DNA of 64,000 nt. It comes from Marinilactibacillus piezotolerans (GTDB taxonomy: Bacteria; Bacillota; Bacilli; Lactobacillales; Carnobacteriaceae_A). The DNA lies in the NCBI RefSeq assembly GCF_900169305.1, contig NZ_FWDP01000004.1:744001-808000 (forward strand). Reading direction: 5' to 3'. Under the pieces are notes generated by a model. That model did not search any database. It was not told where the DNA came from and worked only from the letters and a program-made list of their open reading frames with translations. Of the stretch, positions 35,939 through 43,823 are shown one piece after another. Numbering within the stretch: the first letter of the stretch is position 1; every line of letters begins with the position of its first letter. The translations under genes were made by a program, and so were the position numbers.

Positions 35939-37879
35939 ATGCACACAAAATCTTTAAATCAAGCAAATGTTGCAGATCGTAAATACATTGAGGAAGATCA
36001 CCATCATGGTAAATCCCCTATTATTTTATATAGTTTAGGATTGCTTCTTTATCTGCTTGTTCTATTCGGAAGTTTTAATCCTTTGATCGAAAACAGCTTA
36101 TTCATACTGACGATGCTGTTATCTGGTTATCACGTTTTATCAGAAGGCATTGTCGATACTGTTACAGAATCAGTTAAACGAAAAAGGTTCCATCCCAACG
36201 TCCATTTACTGATGGCATTAGCTGCCTTAGGTTCTTCCATTATTGGTGCGTTCGATGAAGGAGCTTTGTTAATACTGATTTTTGCAGGTGCTCATTTTTT
36301 AGAGGACTATGCAGAAGATAAAAGTAAAAGAGAAATCACTAATCTGCTGAAGATGAATCCAACCGAAGCCAGACTAGTGCTCTCTTCCGGAGAAACAAAA
36401 ATAGTCAACGTCTCTTCTTTGAAAATCGGTGATGAACTAAAGGTCTTGCCGGGTGATCAGATTCCAACTGATGGAGAAATCATAAGTGGATCAAGTTACA
36501 TCAACGAAGCAAGTATCAACGGTGAAAGTATTCCTAAGGAAAAAACGGTTCAAGATGAAGTGTTCGGCAGCACGATTAATGGAGACGGCTCGTTCAATAT
36601 GAAAGTAACAAAAAATAGTGAAGATACGGTCTTTGCTAAAATTGTCGAACTGGTCAATCAGTCACAAACGAATTTATCCAAGACTGCTACCAAAATCAAT
36701 AAAATCGAACCGATTTATGTGACAGTTGTTATGATTGTTGTGCCGGTATTTATTCTTTCGGTCCCTTTCTTGTTAAACTGGAGCTGGAATGAAAGTTTTT
36801 ACAGGGGAATGATTATGCTAGTTTCCGCTTCTCCCTGTGCTTTAGCAGCCAGTGCCGTCCCGGCTACATTATCGGGTATTTCTAATTTAGCCAAAAGAGG
36901 TGTTTTGTTCAAAGGCGGCGCTTATTTATCTAACCTTGCCAACATCAAGTCCATCGCATTTGATAAAACCGGAACCCTTACTGAAGGAAAACCGTCTGTA
37001 ACAGACTATTATTTTATCAACGAAGATCAAGCAGATGAATGGATCAGTATTATTGTAAGCATGGAAAAAAGCGCTAATCATCCCTTGGCAAATGCTATAC
37101 TGGAAAAATTCCAGTCTCAATCTGATTTCCTTCCAGATTTATCCGTAGAAAACAATATCGGAAAAGGCCTTGCAGCAATGGTTCAAAACAAACACTATCA
37201 GATCGGGAAACCTTCATTATTTGAAAATGTTCCAAGCGAAATACAAACACAGTCTGACCAATTTTCTAATGAAGGAAAAACCGTTGTCTATTTTAGTGAA
37301 GAGAACAAAGTGGTTGGCATTATCGCTATGATGGATTTACCAAATCCAAATGCTAAAGCTGTCATCCGTTATTTAAATAAACAAGGTATTCATTCCACAA
37401 TGATTACCGGGGATTCTGAACTGACTGGAAAAGCGGTAGCGAACATGCTGTCGATCGATGAAGTGGCTGGAAATGTTTTACCGGAGAATAAATCTCAGAT
37501 TATTGCTGAATCTCAGAAAAAATATGGCTATACTGCTATGGTCGGTGACGGGATCAATGATGCACCTGCTTTAGTAGCTGCCGATATTGGGTTTGCTATG
37601 GGAGAAGGTACTGATGTCGCTATTGATGTGGCGGATGCGGTAATTATGAAAAATGATTTAACGAAGTTTCAGTATGCACATAGAGTTTCGAAAAAATTGA
37701 ACCGAATCGTGTGGCAGAACATTCTTTTCTCAATGTTGATCGTCGTCTTGCTTATTACTTTGAACTTTTTTGGCAGAGTCGATATCGGAATCGGTGTATT
37801 AGCTCACGAAGGAAGTACAATATTAGTCATTTTAAATGGATTAAGATTACTGTTACCAATAAAATCATCATTACAATAA
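35939..37879 (+). CDS. P1B-4-type metal-exporting ATPase
   Basis: A heavy-metal P-type ATPase of 646 residues that pumps a divalent metal out of the cell. There is no classical CxxC metal-binding domain; the N-terminus has a short EEDHHHGK histidine cluster. The membrane motif is SASPCALA (SPC, not CPC) and a late helix has AHEGSTILVILNGLRLL. Both are marks of the P1B-4 group, whose substrates include Fe(II), Co(II), Zn(II) and Cd(II). NGESIPKEK, FDKTGTLTEGK (phosphorylated Asp), SANHPLANAI and GDGINDAPAL are intact. The ATG at 35939 is preferred because AAAGGATGAG lies before it. It is paired with a convergent ArsR-family gene. Confidence 0.93.
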   Translation: MHTKSLNQANVADRKYIEEDHHHGKSPIILYSLGLLLYLLVLFGSFNPLIENSLFILTMLLSGYHVLSEGIVDTVTESVKRKRFHPNVHLLMALAALGSSIIGAFDEGALLILIFAGAHFLEDYAEDKSKREITNLLKMNPTEARLVLSSGETKIVNVSSLKIGDELKVLPGDQIPTDGEIISGSSYINEASINGESIPKEKTVQDEVFGSTINGDGSFNMKVTKNSEDTVFAKIVELVNQSQTNLSKTATKINKIEPIYVTVVMIVVPVFILSVPFLLNWSWNESFYRGMIMLVSASPCALAASAVPATLSGISNLAKRGVLFKGGAYLSNLANIKSIAFDKTGTLTEGKPSVTDYYFINEDQADEWISIIVSMEKSANHPLANAILEKFQSQSDFLPDLSVENNIGKGLAAMVQNKHYQIGKPSLFENVPSEIQTQSDQFSNEGKTVVYFSEENKVVGIIAMMDLPNPNAKAVIRYLNKQGIHSTMITGDSELTGKAVANMLSIDEVAGNVLPENKSQIIAESQKKYGYTAMVGDGINDAPALVAADIGFAMGEGTDVAIDVADAVIMKNDLTKFQYAHRVSKKLNRIVWQNILFSMLIVVLLITLNFFGRVDIGIGVLAHEGSTILVILNGLRLLLPIKSSLQ

Positions 37880-37883
37880 ACCT

Positions 37884-37926
37884 AAAAAAGTAAGACATCA
37901 TCTTTGAATTTTGTCTTACTTTTTTT
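37884..37926. terminator. bidirectional terminator between the ATPase and arsR-family genes
   Basis: AAAAAAGTAAGAC (37884-37896) and GTCTTACTTTTTTT (37913-37926) form a stem with U-runs in both directions. It overlaps the stop codon of the regulator. Confidence 0.9.
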
Positions 37927-38245
37927 GTTCATCTGGAATGCTCTCTTTTGTATGTGTTCTTACCTGTTCCAAAATCTTGAAGACATGATCATCATCTAGG
38001 CTATAGAATACCGTTTTTCCGTTTCTCCTTGGTTTGACTAAACGATTTTGCTTTAAAGTTCTTAACTGATGCGAAATCGCGGACTGATGCATATCTAATG
38101 CATCTGCTATATCGCCTACATTCATTTCTTGTTCTTGAAGCATAAAGAGAATGGAGAGTCTTGTTTTGTCACTGATGACTTTAAAAAACTGACTGATCGG
38201 TTGGATCATCTCTTTATCTAACTTAGATTTGGTGCTGTCTGTCAT
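37916..38245 (-). CDS. ArsR/SmtB-family metal-responsive repressor
   Basis: A 109-residue winged-helix repressor. FKVISDKTRLSILFMLQEQEMNVGDIADALDMHQSAISHQLRTLKQNRLVKPRRNGK is the full ArsR DNA-binding domain; FYSLDDDHVFKILEQVRTHTKES carries Asp/His residues at the alpha-5 sensing site typical of CzrA/SmtB zinc or cobalt sensors. There is no CVC motif, so arsenic sensing is unlikely. I take the ATG at 38245, with AAGGAGAA upstream, over an unsupported upstream start. It probably represses the adjacent ATPase and itself until metal binds. Confidence 0.92.
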   Translation of the reverse strand: MTDSTKSKLDKEMIQPISQFFKVISDKTRLSILFMLQEQEMNVGDIADALDMHQSAISHQLRTLKQNRLVKPRRNGKTVFYSLDDDHVFKILEQVRTHTKESIPDEQKK

Positions 38246-38273
38246 GATTGTTCTCCTTATTTCTTGATTAAAA

Positions 38274-38307
38274 ATTATATCAGATAATGAATGAATCGTA
38301 ATCATTC
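38274..38307 (-). promoter_or_regulatory. promoter and operator of the arsR-family gene
   Basis: On the minus strand, TTACGA (38296-38301) and TATAAT (38274-38279) are 16 bp apart. The dyad GAATGA-N7-TCATTC (38289-38307) covers the -35 box and resembles the operator in the ATPase promoter. Confidence 0.72.
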
Positions 38308-38454
38308 TGTTCTATCTACATTATAATCGTAAGTGACTGCAGATAACAAGCGGATTCTTTCCGATTCCTGATTCTTATAAGGGTATCTCGCTTTGATGTC
38401 TTAATAGTGGTGAAGATATACGCTATTTAATGCCCTATTCCTTTTTTGCGTGTT

Positions 38455-39413
38455 TAATTCGCTGAATTGGCACTTTATTCGGCTATTAGCTGATAACTCG
38501 CTGAATCAGCGCTCTATTCGTTACGTTATTTTCTCATTAGACGGTTAACTCGCTGAATCAATGCTCTATTCTGCACGTTATTTCCTTTTGGCGCTTTTAA
38601 CTTGCTGAATCGGCGCTCTATTCGTTACGTTATTTTCTCATTAGACGGTTAACTCGCTGAATCTATGCTCTATTCTGCATGTTATTTCGTTTTGGCGCTT
38701 TTAACTTGCTGAATGGGTGCTCTATTCGTTACGTTATTTTCTCATTAGATAGTTAACTCGCTGAATCAGCGAGTTATTCTGCATGTTATTTCGTTTTGGC
38801 GCTTTTAACTTGTTGAATGAGCGCTCTATTCGTTACGTTATTCTCTCATTCTGCGGTTAACTCGCTGAATAGACACTCGATTCGTTACGTTATTTGCTTT
38901 TTGGCACTTTTAACTTGCTGAATGAGCTCTCTATTCGGTACGTTATTCTCTCATTAGACGGTTAATGCACTGAATCAGCGGCCTATTCTGCGCGTTATTT
39001 CCTTTTGGCGCTTTTAACTTGCTGAATGAGCTCTCTATTCGTTACGTTATTTTCTCGTTAGACGGTTAACTCGCTGAAACGGCGCTCTATTCTGCACGTT
39101 ATTTCCTTTTGGTGCTTTTAACTTGTTGAATAGGTGCTCTATTCGTTACGTTATTCTCTCATTAAACGGTTAACGCACTGAATCTGTGCTTTATTCTACA
39201 CGTTATTTCTTTTTGGCGCTTTTATCTTGCTGAATCGGCGCTCTATTTGTTATGTTATTCTCTCATTAAACGGTTAACTCGTTGAATAGACACTCGATTC
39301 GTTACGTTATTTGCTTTTCAAACAGTTAACTCTATGAATCTGCTTCCTATTTAGCGCACTATTTCCTTTTCGAACGTTTAGCTCACCGAATCGGCCTTCT
39401 AATACCGTGCTGC
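38455..39413 (+). repeat. array B: nineteen tandem 52-bp dyad repeats in an alternating two-type order
   Basis: GAAT-type cores lie at 38464, 38503, 38555, 38607, 38659, 38711, 38763, 38815, 38867, 38920, 38972, 39024, 39076, 39128, 39180, 39232, 39284, 39336 and 39388. Intervals are 52 bp except the first (39) and one of 53. Units alternate between a type with a TTTTGGCGCTTTTAACTTGCT linker side and one with CTCATTAGACGGTTAACTCGCT, giving a 104-bp higher-order period. Arms such as TAACTCGCTGAAT and ATTCTGCACGTTA are complementary at about 10 of 13 positions. The array fills most of the gap between the arsR-family gene and the small membrane protein gene. Outside it (38308-38454 and 39414-39579) I see no gene. 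Confidence 0.95.
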
Positions 39414-39579
39414 AATAGTAAGAGGAGCTGTTTTTTTCAAGTCTGCTTATTAACCCTCTGACTAAAGGTGAAGAATCTGGCGATTCTCTCTGAATGGTAC
39501 TGCTGTCTCAGGTTGAACCGCCAGTTTTATGCTGTCGTCAAGATTCGGGAATGACATTTCACTGAAATCGGGGGTTGAT

Positions 39580-39780
39580 CTAGTGGTTTTTGGTTCGTTT
39601 TTCGAGGACTTTCAAGAGTGAGATGAGTAGGATGAAGGTGAGGAGGAAGAAGACGCTGAAGTTGGTGGCGCCGTAGCGTGAGATCATTTGGTTGGCTTGG
39701 GTGCTGATCAGGATTATGTAGATGATGTAGATGAGGTAAAACGGGTTTTGTTTTATGAATGCAACGAGTTTTTTCCACAT
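39580..39780 (-). CDS. small two-helix membrane protein of unknown function
   Basis: A 66-residue hydrophobic protein. MWKKLVAFIKQNPFYLIYIIYIILI forms a first helix after a basic start, and FSVFFLLTFILLISLLKVL a second, ending in a basic KRTKNH tail, so both ends are probably cytoplasmic. Reality is supported by a strong AAAGGAGGG ribosome site 8 nt before the ATG and by a good promoter at 39805-39833. I recognise no family. Its neighbours are a GH1 gene upstream, separated by a terminator, and array B downstream. Confidence 0.72.
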   Translation of the reverse strand: MWKKLVAFIKQNPFYLIYIIYIILISTQANQMISRYGATNFSVFFLLTFILLISLLKVLEKRTKNH

Positions 39781-39804
39781 GGTATTGCCCTCCTTTTTTG
39801 GTTA

Positions 39805-39833
39805 AGTATAGCCTATCACCGCAATCGATACAA
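39805..39833 (-). promoter_or_regulatory. promoter of the small membrane protein gene
   Basis: On the minus strand, TTGTAT (39828-39833) and TATACT (39805-39810) are 17 bp apart, giving a leader of about 20 nt. Confidence 0.72.
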
Positions 39834-39846
39834 CGCTTTCTTGAAC

Positions 39847-39886
39847 AAAAAAGATGCTGCGAAAGCTTTTCAACTTCCGCAACATC
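39847..39886 (-). terminator. terminator of the GH1/EIIC operon
   Basis: On the minus strand, GATGTTGCGGAAG pairs with CTTTCGCAGCATC (two mismatches or wobbles) and is followed by six T. It lies 16 nt past the GH1 stop. Confidence 0.85.
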
Positions 39887-39901
39887 CCTCTTTCTATTCT
39901 A

Positions 39902-41317
39902 TTATTTAATTTCAGCATCCGACTGAACCAGCGTTCTCGACTGGATCAATTCTTTGTACCACGATCCGGATTTTTTCAGTTTCCGCGTCCGCTGCTCGTC
40001 CAGCTCGATGCGAACCAGTCCGTAGCGATTCTTGAACGCATTCATCGGCGACACACAATCCGTGAACGCCCATAACATGTAGCCCTCACAGCTCGATCCT
40101 TCCTCTACCGCCTTCAGCAGCCAGGAAATATGCTCCCCGATGAAGTCGATCCTGTAATCATCCTGCACCTCGCCCGCATCATTCATAAACCGCTCTTCCT
40201 GCTCGATCCCCATACCATTCTCGGTGATCAGCCACGGAATATTATCATACTCATCCTTGATCCGCATCGCCATATCGTACATCAGCTTCGGATAAATCTC
40301 CCAGCCTCTCGACTTGTTCATCCGGCGCCCCGGCAGGTCAAATGAATTGTAATACATCTCCGGGTGGAATGGTGTCTCTTTGTTCCATTCGTGTTTCGGT
40401 GCTTGCACGCGCTTTGGAAAATAGAGATTGATACCCAGAAAATCCACTGTGTTTTCCATAATCAACTGGAGCTCTTCCTCGTCATGGTCAAACAAGATAT
40501 CGTGCTGCTTCAGCAAGTCGATCAGTTCATCTGGATAAGTTCCTTTGACGGCCGGATCCAGAAATACTCGGTTGTAGAATAAGTCAAAGAGATGAGCTGC
40601 TTTCTGATCCGCTTCCGAAGAAGAACGGGCATAGGTTACCTCCGGATTAAGGATTGTCCCGATTCTGCCTTCTCGGCCGCTTTCACGGAAAGCTTTCGTG
40701 ACTTTGGCAGTCGCCAGTACTTTGTGATGATTCCACTGCATCCACTTTTTAGTATTTTGCTCATGCGGCCATCTGATGGCGTCTAGATAGACTCTGGTTT
40801 GAACGACCACGGGTTCGTTGAACACGAACCATTGTTTTACGCGGTCGCCGAAACGGTCAAAGGCGATTTTGGCATACTCGACAAACAGGTCGACGACTTG
40901 CTTGGAACTCCATCCATCATATTTTTCCTGCAGCTGTGCCGGCATTTCATAATGCTCCAGGCATAGCATCGGCTCCACATTTGCTTCAATCAGTGCATCG
41001 ATCATGTCGCTGATATGCTGCGCATAGGATTCATCAACGATCAGATTCTCATAGTCTGTGAAGAATCTTGCCCAGTTGATGCTGGTCCGGTAATGCGTCA
41101 ATCCGATTTCTTTCATATGATCGATGTCTTCTTGATAGTTTTCCATAAAGTTGGTGGCAACGGCTGGTCCATAACCTTCATGCCAGACGAATGTTTCGTT
41201 TTTATACCAAGAATCCAAATAGGAATCCTGATCTTCTTTCTTGCCGCTCCAGCCTTCCGTCTGCCAAGCTGAAGAAGCTGCTCCAAGTACAAATTGTTCC
41301 GGTATGCTCTGCTTCAT
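39902..41317 (-). CDS. GH1 family beta-glycosidase
   Basis: A 471-residue glycoside hydrolase family 1 enzyme. FVLGAASSAWQTEGW, SINWARFF, HYEMPAQLQEKYDGW, the acid/base Glu in WFVFNEPVV and the nucleophile Glu in WLITENGMGIE are all present. The C-terminal loop reads KNRYGLVRIEL where 6-phospho-beta-glycosidases usually have KRYGFIYVD. An asparagine therefore seems to replace the phosphate-binding lysine, and preference for a non-phosphorylated substrate is possible. It follows a PTS EIIC gene by 116 nt and shares its operon. The gene is visibly richer in G+C than the cluster at 11-23 kb. Confidence 0.9.
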   Translation of the reverse strand: MKQSIPEQFVLGAASSAWQTEGWSGKKEDQDSYLDSWYKNETFVWHEGYGPAVATNFMENYQEDIDHMKEIGLTHYRTSINWARFFTDYENLIVDESYAQHISDMIDALIEANVEPMLCLEHYEMPAQLQEKYDGWSSKQVVDLFVEYAKIAFDRFGDRVKQWFVFNEPVVVQTRVYLDAIRWPHEQNTKKWMQWNHHKVLATAKVTKAFRESGREGRIGTILNPEVTYARSSSEADQKAAHLFDLFYNRVFLDPAVKGTYPDELIDLLKQHDILFDHDEEELQLIMENTVDFLGINLYFPKRVQAPKHEWNKETPFHPEMYYNSFDLPGRRMNKSRGWEIYPKLMYDMAMRIKDEYDNIPWLITENGMGIEQEERFMNDAGEVQDDYRIDFIGEHISWLLKAVEEGSSCEGYMLWAFTDCVSPMNAFKNRYGLVRIELDEQRTRKLKKSGSWYKELIQSRTLVQSDAEIK

Positions 41318-41433
41318 TATTAAACCCCTTACATCTTTTTAATCTTTGATTTATTTTTTTTGATCCTACTGCTGTAATTTATTCTAGTAATGATCAATTG
41401 AAAGTTCATATCTGGTAATTTTTGACACTCATT

Positions 41434-42792
41434 TTATTGATTTTCCATATTTGGCTCGCCAATCACTTCTTCGCCAAATTCTTCTTTTTCGATTTCCTGC
41501 ACGCTGGCTTCTTTGTTTGCAATTCTGACAAACGGCAGATAGACCAGTACAGAGACAGCAATACAAACTACTTGCGTAACCACTGCGCCCCAGCTTCCTG
41601 CTGTTGCTAGCCATCCACTAAGCAGCGGCGGCGTTGTCCAAGGAATCATAACAACGGCTCTTCCGGCAAATCCAATGACTGTCGCGAAGTAGCCGATCAC
41701 TCCGGTGATGAGCGGTGTGATGACAAATGGAATGGCCATGATAGGATTCAACATGATCGGCATTCCGAAGATAACCGGTTCATTTACATTAAATAATCCT
41801 GGCGGTGTTGCCAATTTACCGATTGAGCGGTAATCATCTCTGCGGCTTCCGATGAAGAGTGCGATCAATAGACCGATCGTCATCCCGGAACCACCCATAG
41901 ACATGTACATATCCCAGAATGGCATACTGATGATATTTGGAATTTCACGTCCTGCTTCAAGTGCTGACGTATTTTCTGCAATCGCTGCTAGCAAAATCGG
42001 CTCTCTGATTGGTTTGATAATTTGATTACCATGAATCCCGATAACCCAGAACAATTGAGCGACCAGCATCAAGAGTAAAATACCCGGCAAGCCTTGAACT
42101 AAACTTTCCAGCGGTCCTTGAACAACGTTGTAAATAATATCGTAAATATGAACACCGGTTACCATATTGATGGCAAAACCAATTGCTGCAATAGCAATAA
42201 TGGTAATCAATGTCGGCAGCAAGGCTGAAAAGGATCTGGCAACGTTAGTCGGAACGGAATCCGGCATTTTAATGTTCAGTACTTCTCGTTTCCCTAACCA
42301 GGTGAACAATTCAATTGATCCAATCGCCACGATCATTCCTAAGAACAACCCGCTTGAACCCGTGTAACTGCTTGAAACGACATCAGCGACTGAGACATTG
42401 CCAGCCCCTTCAACCAACACTTCAATGGTCGTTGGAATGACTGCAATATAAGATACGGCTGCTAACAACCCTGGGAAATGCCCATTCAAGTTATTCAATT
42501 TAGCCATTTCATTCCCGATAAGGAATACAGCTAAGAGCGCCATCATATCCATCGTCGCATAATTTACCATTTGTGAAAGCGGCTTGAGTGTTTCCAGCCA
42601 GCTTAACCAGCTGATTTGCGCCAATCCATTCGTGCTGTCGAACACCATATTTGAAAAGAGCGTCGCAAAGGCTCCCGTAATGATGATCGGCAGTAATAAC
42701 GTGAATGAGTTCTTGATTGCAATAATGTATTTATAGCTGTTGATCTTATAAGCAACCTGATTCAGCACATTCACAAACTTACTATTCTCCAT
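41434..42792 (-). CDS. PTS EIIC, cellobiose/lichenan/diacetylchitobiose type
   Basis: The membrane permease subunit of a lactose/cellobiose-family PTS, 452 residues with about ten helices. IKNSFTLLLPIIITGAF, FWVIGIHGNQIIKPI, LFNVNEPVIFGMPIMLNPIMAIPF and MIPWTTPPLLSGWLATAG are family signatures; NEPVIFG marks the substrate-binding region. No EIIA or EIIB gene is adjacent, so it must borrow soluble components encoded elsewhere. I take the ATG at 42792, with AAGGAGGAAAG upstream. A promoter overlapped by a cre-like site lies just upstream. Confidence 0.92.
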   Translation of the reverse strand: MENSKFVNVLNQVAYKINSYKYIIAIKNSFTLLLPIIITGAFATLFSNMVFDSTNGLAQISWLSWLETLKPLSQMVNYATMDMMALLAVFLIGNEMAKLNNLNGHFPGLLAAVSYIAVIPTTIEVLVEGAGNVSVADVVSSSYTGSSGLFLGMIVAIGSIELFTWLGKREVLNIKMPDSVPTNVARSFSALLPTLITIIAIAAIGFAINMVTGVHIYDIIYNVVQGPLESLVQGLPGILLLMLVAQLFWVIGIHGNQIIKPIREPILLAAIAENTSALEAGREIPNIISMPFWDMYMSMGGSGMTIGLLIALFIGSRRDDYRSIGKLATPPGLFNVNEPVIFGMPIMLNPIMAIPFVITPLITGVIGYFATVIGFAGRAVVMIPWTTPPLLSGWLATAGSWGAVVTQVVCIAVSVLVYLPFVRIANKEASVQEIEKEEFGEEVIGEPNMENQ

Positions 42793-42820
42793 CTTCTTTC
42801 CTCCTTGATTTATCACTTTC

Positions 42821-42868
42821 TGTAACTGCTTACAACGTAAGTTTACTTGAAAGCGATTTAAATGTAAA
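42821..42868 (-). promoter_or_regulatory. EIIC promoter with two cre-like sites
   Basis: On the minus strand, TTTACA (42863-42868) and TAAACT (42840-42845) are 17 bp apart. A cre-like TGAAAGCGATTTAA (42848-42861, one mismatch to the CcpA consensus) fills the spacer. A second, TGTAACTGCTTACA (42821-42834, one mismatch), lies downstream. Catabolite repression is likely. Confidence 0.62.
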
Positions 42869-42878
42869 GCGTTATTAT

Positions 42879-42898
42879 AAATTTGTATTTACAAATTT
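42879..42898. promoter_or_regulatory. 20-bp palindrome upstream of the EIIC promoter
   Basis: AAATTTGT-ATTT-ACAAATTT is a perfect 8-bp dyad just above the -35 box. Its TTTGTATTTACAAA core resembles operators of UTRA-domain GntR regulators, so the regulator at 44698-45414 is a candidate ligand. Confidence 0.5.
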
Positions 42899-43014
42899 TA
42901 CCTTTAGTGGTTTTTTAAATTGAGTTTTACCTTTGAGGAGGCGTTTTGAGGCTTTGTGTCAGAGTCTGATACATATATGGGCAGTTGTCGTTGAGTTAAT
43001 TTGACGTTGACTTC

Positions 43015-43823
43015 GCTTTTGAAAAAGCTGCGGCTTATTGTTTGTACTCACTCTCTGTTTCGATTTGAGTGCAGAGAATTGATGGTTTATTCTCCGTACT
43101 CACGTTTAGTTTGAATTTGAGTTCGAAGAATTAAAGCCTTAATGTGGGCACTCACTCTCTATTTCGATCTGAGTGCGGAAAATAAGAGCCTTACTGTGAG
43201 CACTCACTTCAACTTTGAATTTGAGTACGGAGAATTAAAGCCTTAATGTGGGCACTCACTCTCTATTTCGATCTGAGTGTGGTGAATCGGAGCCTTATTT
43301 TGGGCAGTCATTCTCTTTTTCGATTTGAGTGCGGTGAATAAGAGCTTTATTTTGGGTACTCATTCTCTGTTTGAAGTTGAGTTCGAAGAATCAGAGCATT
43401 ATTGTTGGTACTCACTCTCTGTTTCGATTTGAGTGCGGTGAATAAGAGCGTTATTGTGAGCACTCACTTCCACTTTGTATTTGAGTAGAGAGAATTAAAG
43501 CCATATTGTGAGCACTCACTCTCAGTTTGGAGTTGAGTTCGAAGAATCAGAGCGTTATTGTGGGCACTCACTTCCACTTTGTATTTGAGTAGAGAGAATT
43601 AAAGCCATATTGTGAGCACTCACTCTCAGTTTGGAGTTGAATTCGAAGAATCAGAGCGTTATTGTGGGCACTCACTCTTAGTTTCGATTCCAGTACGGAG
43701 AATGAGCTGCCAATTTTTGGTACTCGTTCGCTATTTTGTTTTAAGTTGTGAGAATCGGCGACGTATTATCATTATTCGCTATTTTTTTAGCTTGAACGCA
43801 GATAATTAAGTTCCTATTTTTGC
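43015..43823 (+). repeat. array C: about sixteen tandem 52-bp dyad repeats, GAGTGC type
   Basis: Core positions are 43024 (degenerate), 43076, 43128, 43180, 43232, 43284, 43336, 43388, 43440, 43492, 43544, 43596, 43648, 43700, 43752 and 43804 (degenerate), all at exact 52-bp steps. A typical unit (43431-43465) is GAGTGCGGTGAAT, nine bases, ATTGTGAGCACTC. The outer six bases GAGTGC/GCACTC pair perfectly although they are unrelated to the arms of arrays A, B, D and E. Types with TTGAGTTCGAAGAAT and TTTGAGTAGAGAGAAT partly alternate. The array lies between the EIIC promoter and array D. Confidence 0.93.

Noticed and set aside
39527-39778. An 83-residue His/Pro/Thr-rich frame on the minus strand
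   Set aside because: It is the shifted frame of the small membrane protein gene, which has the ribosome site and promoter; the alternative has neither and an implausible composition.
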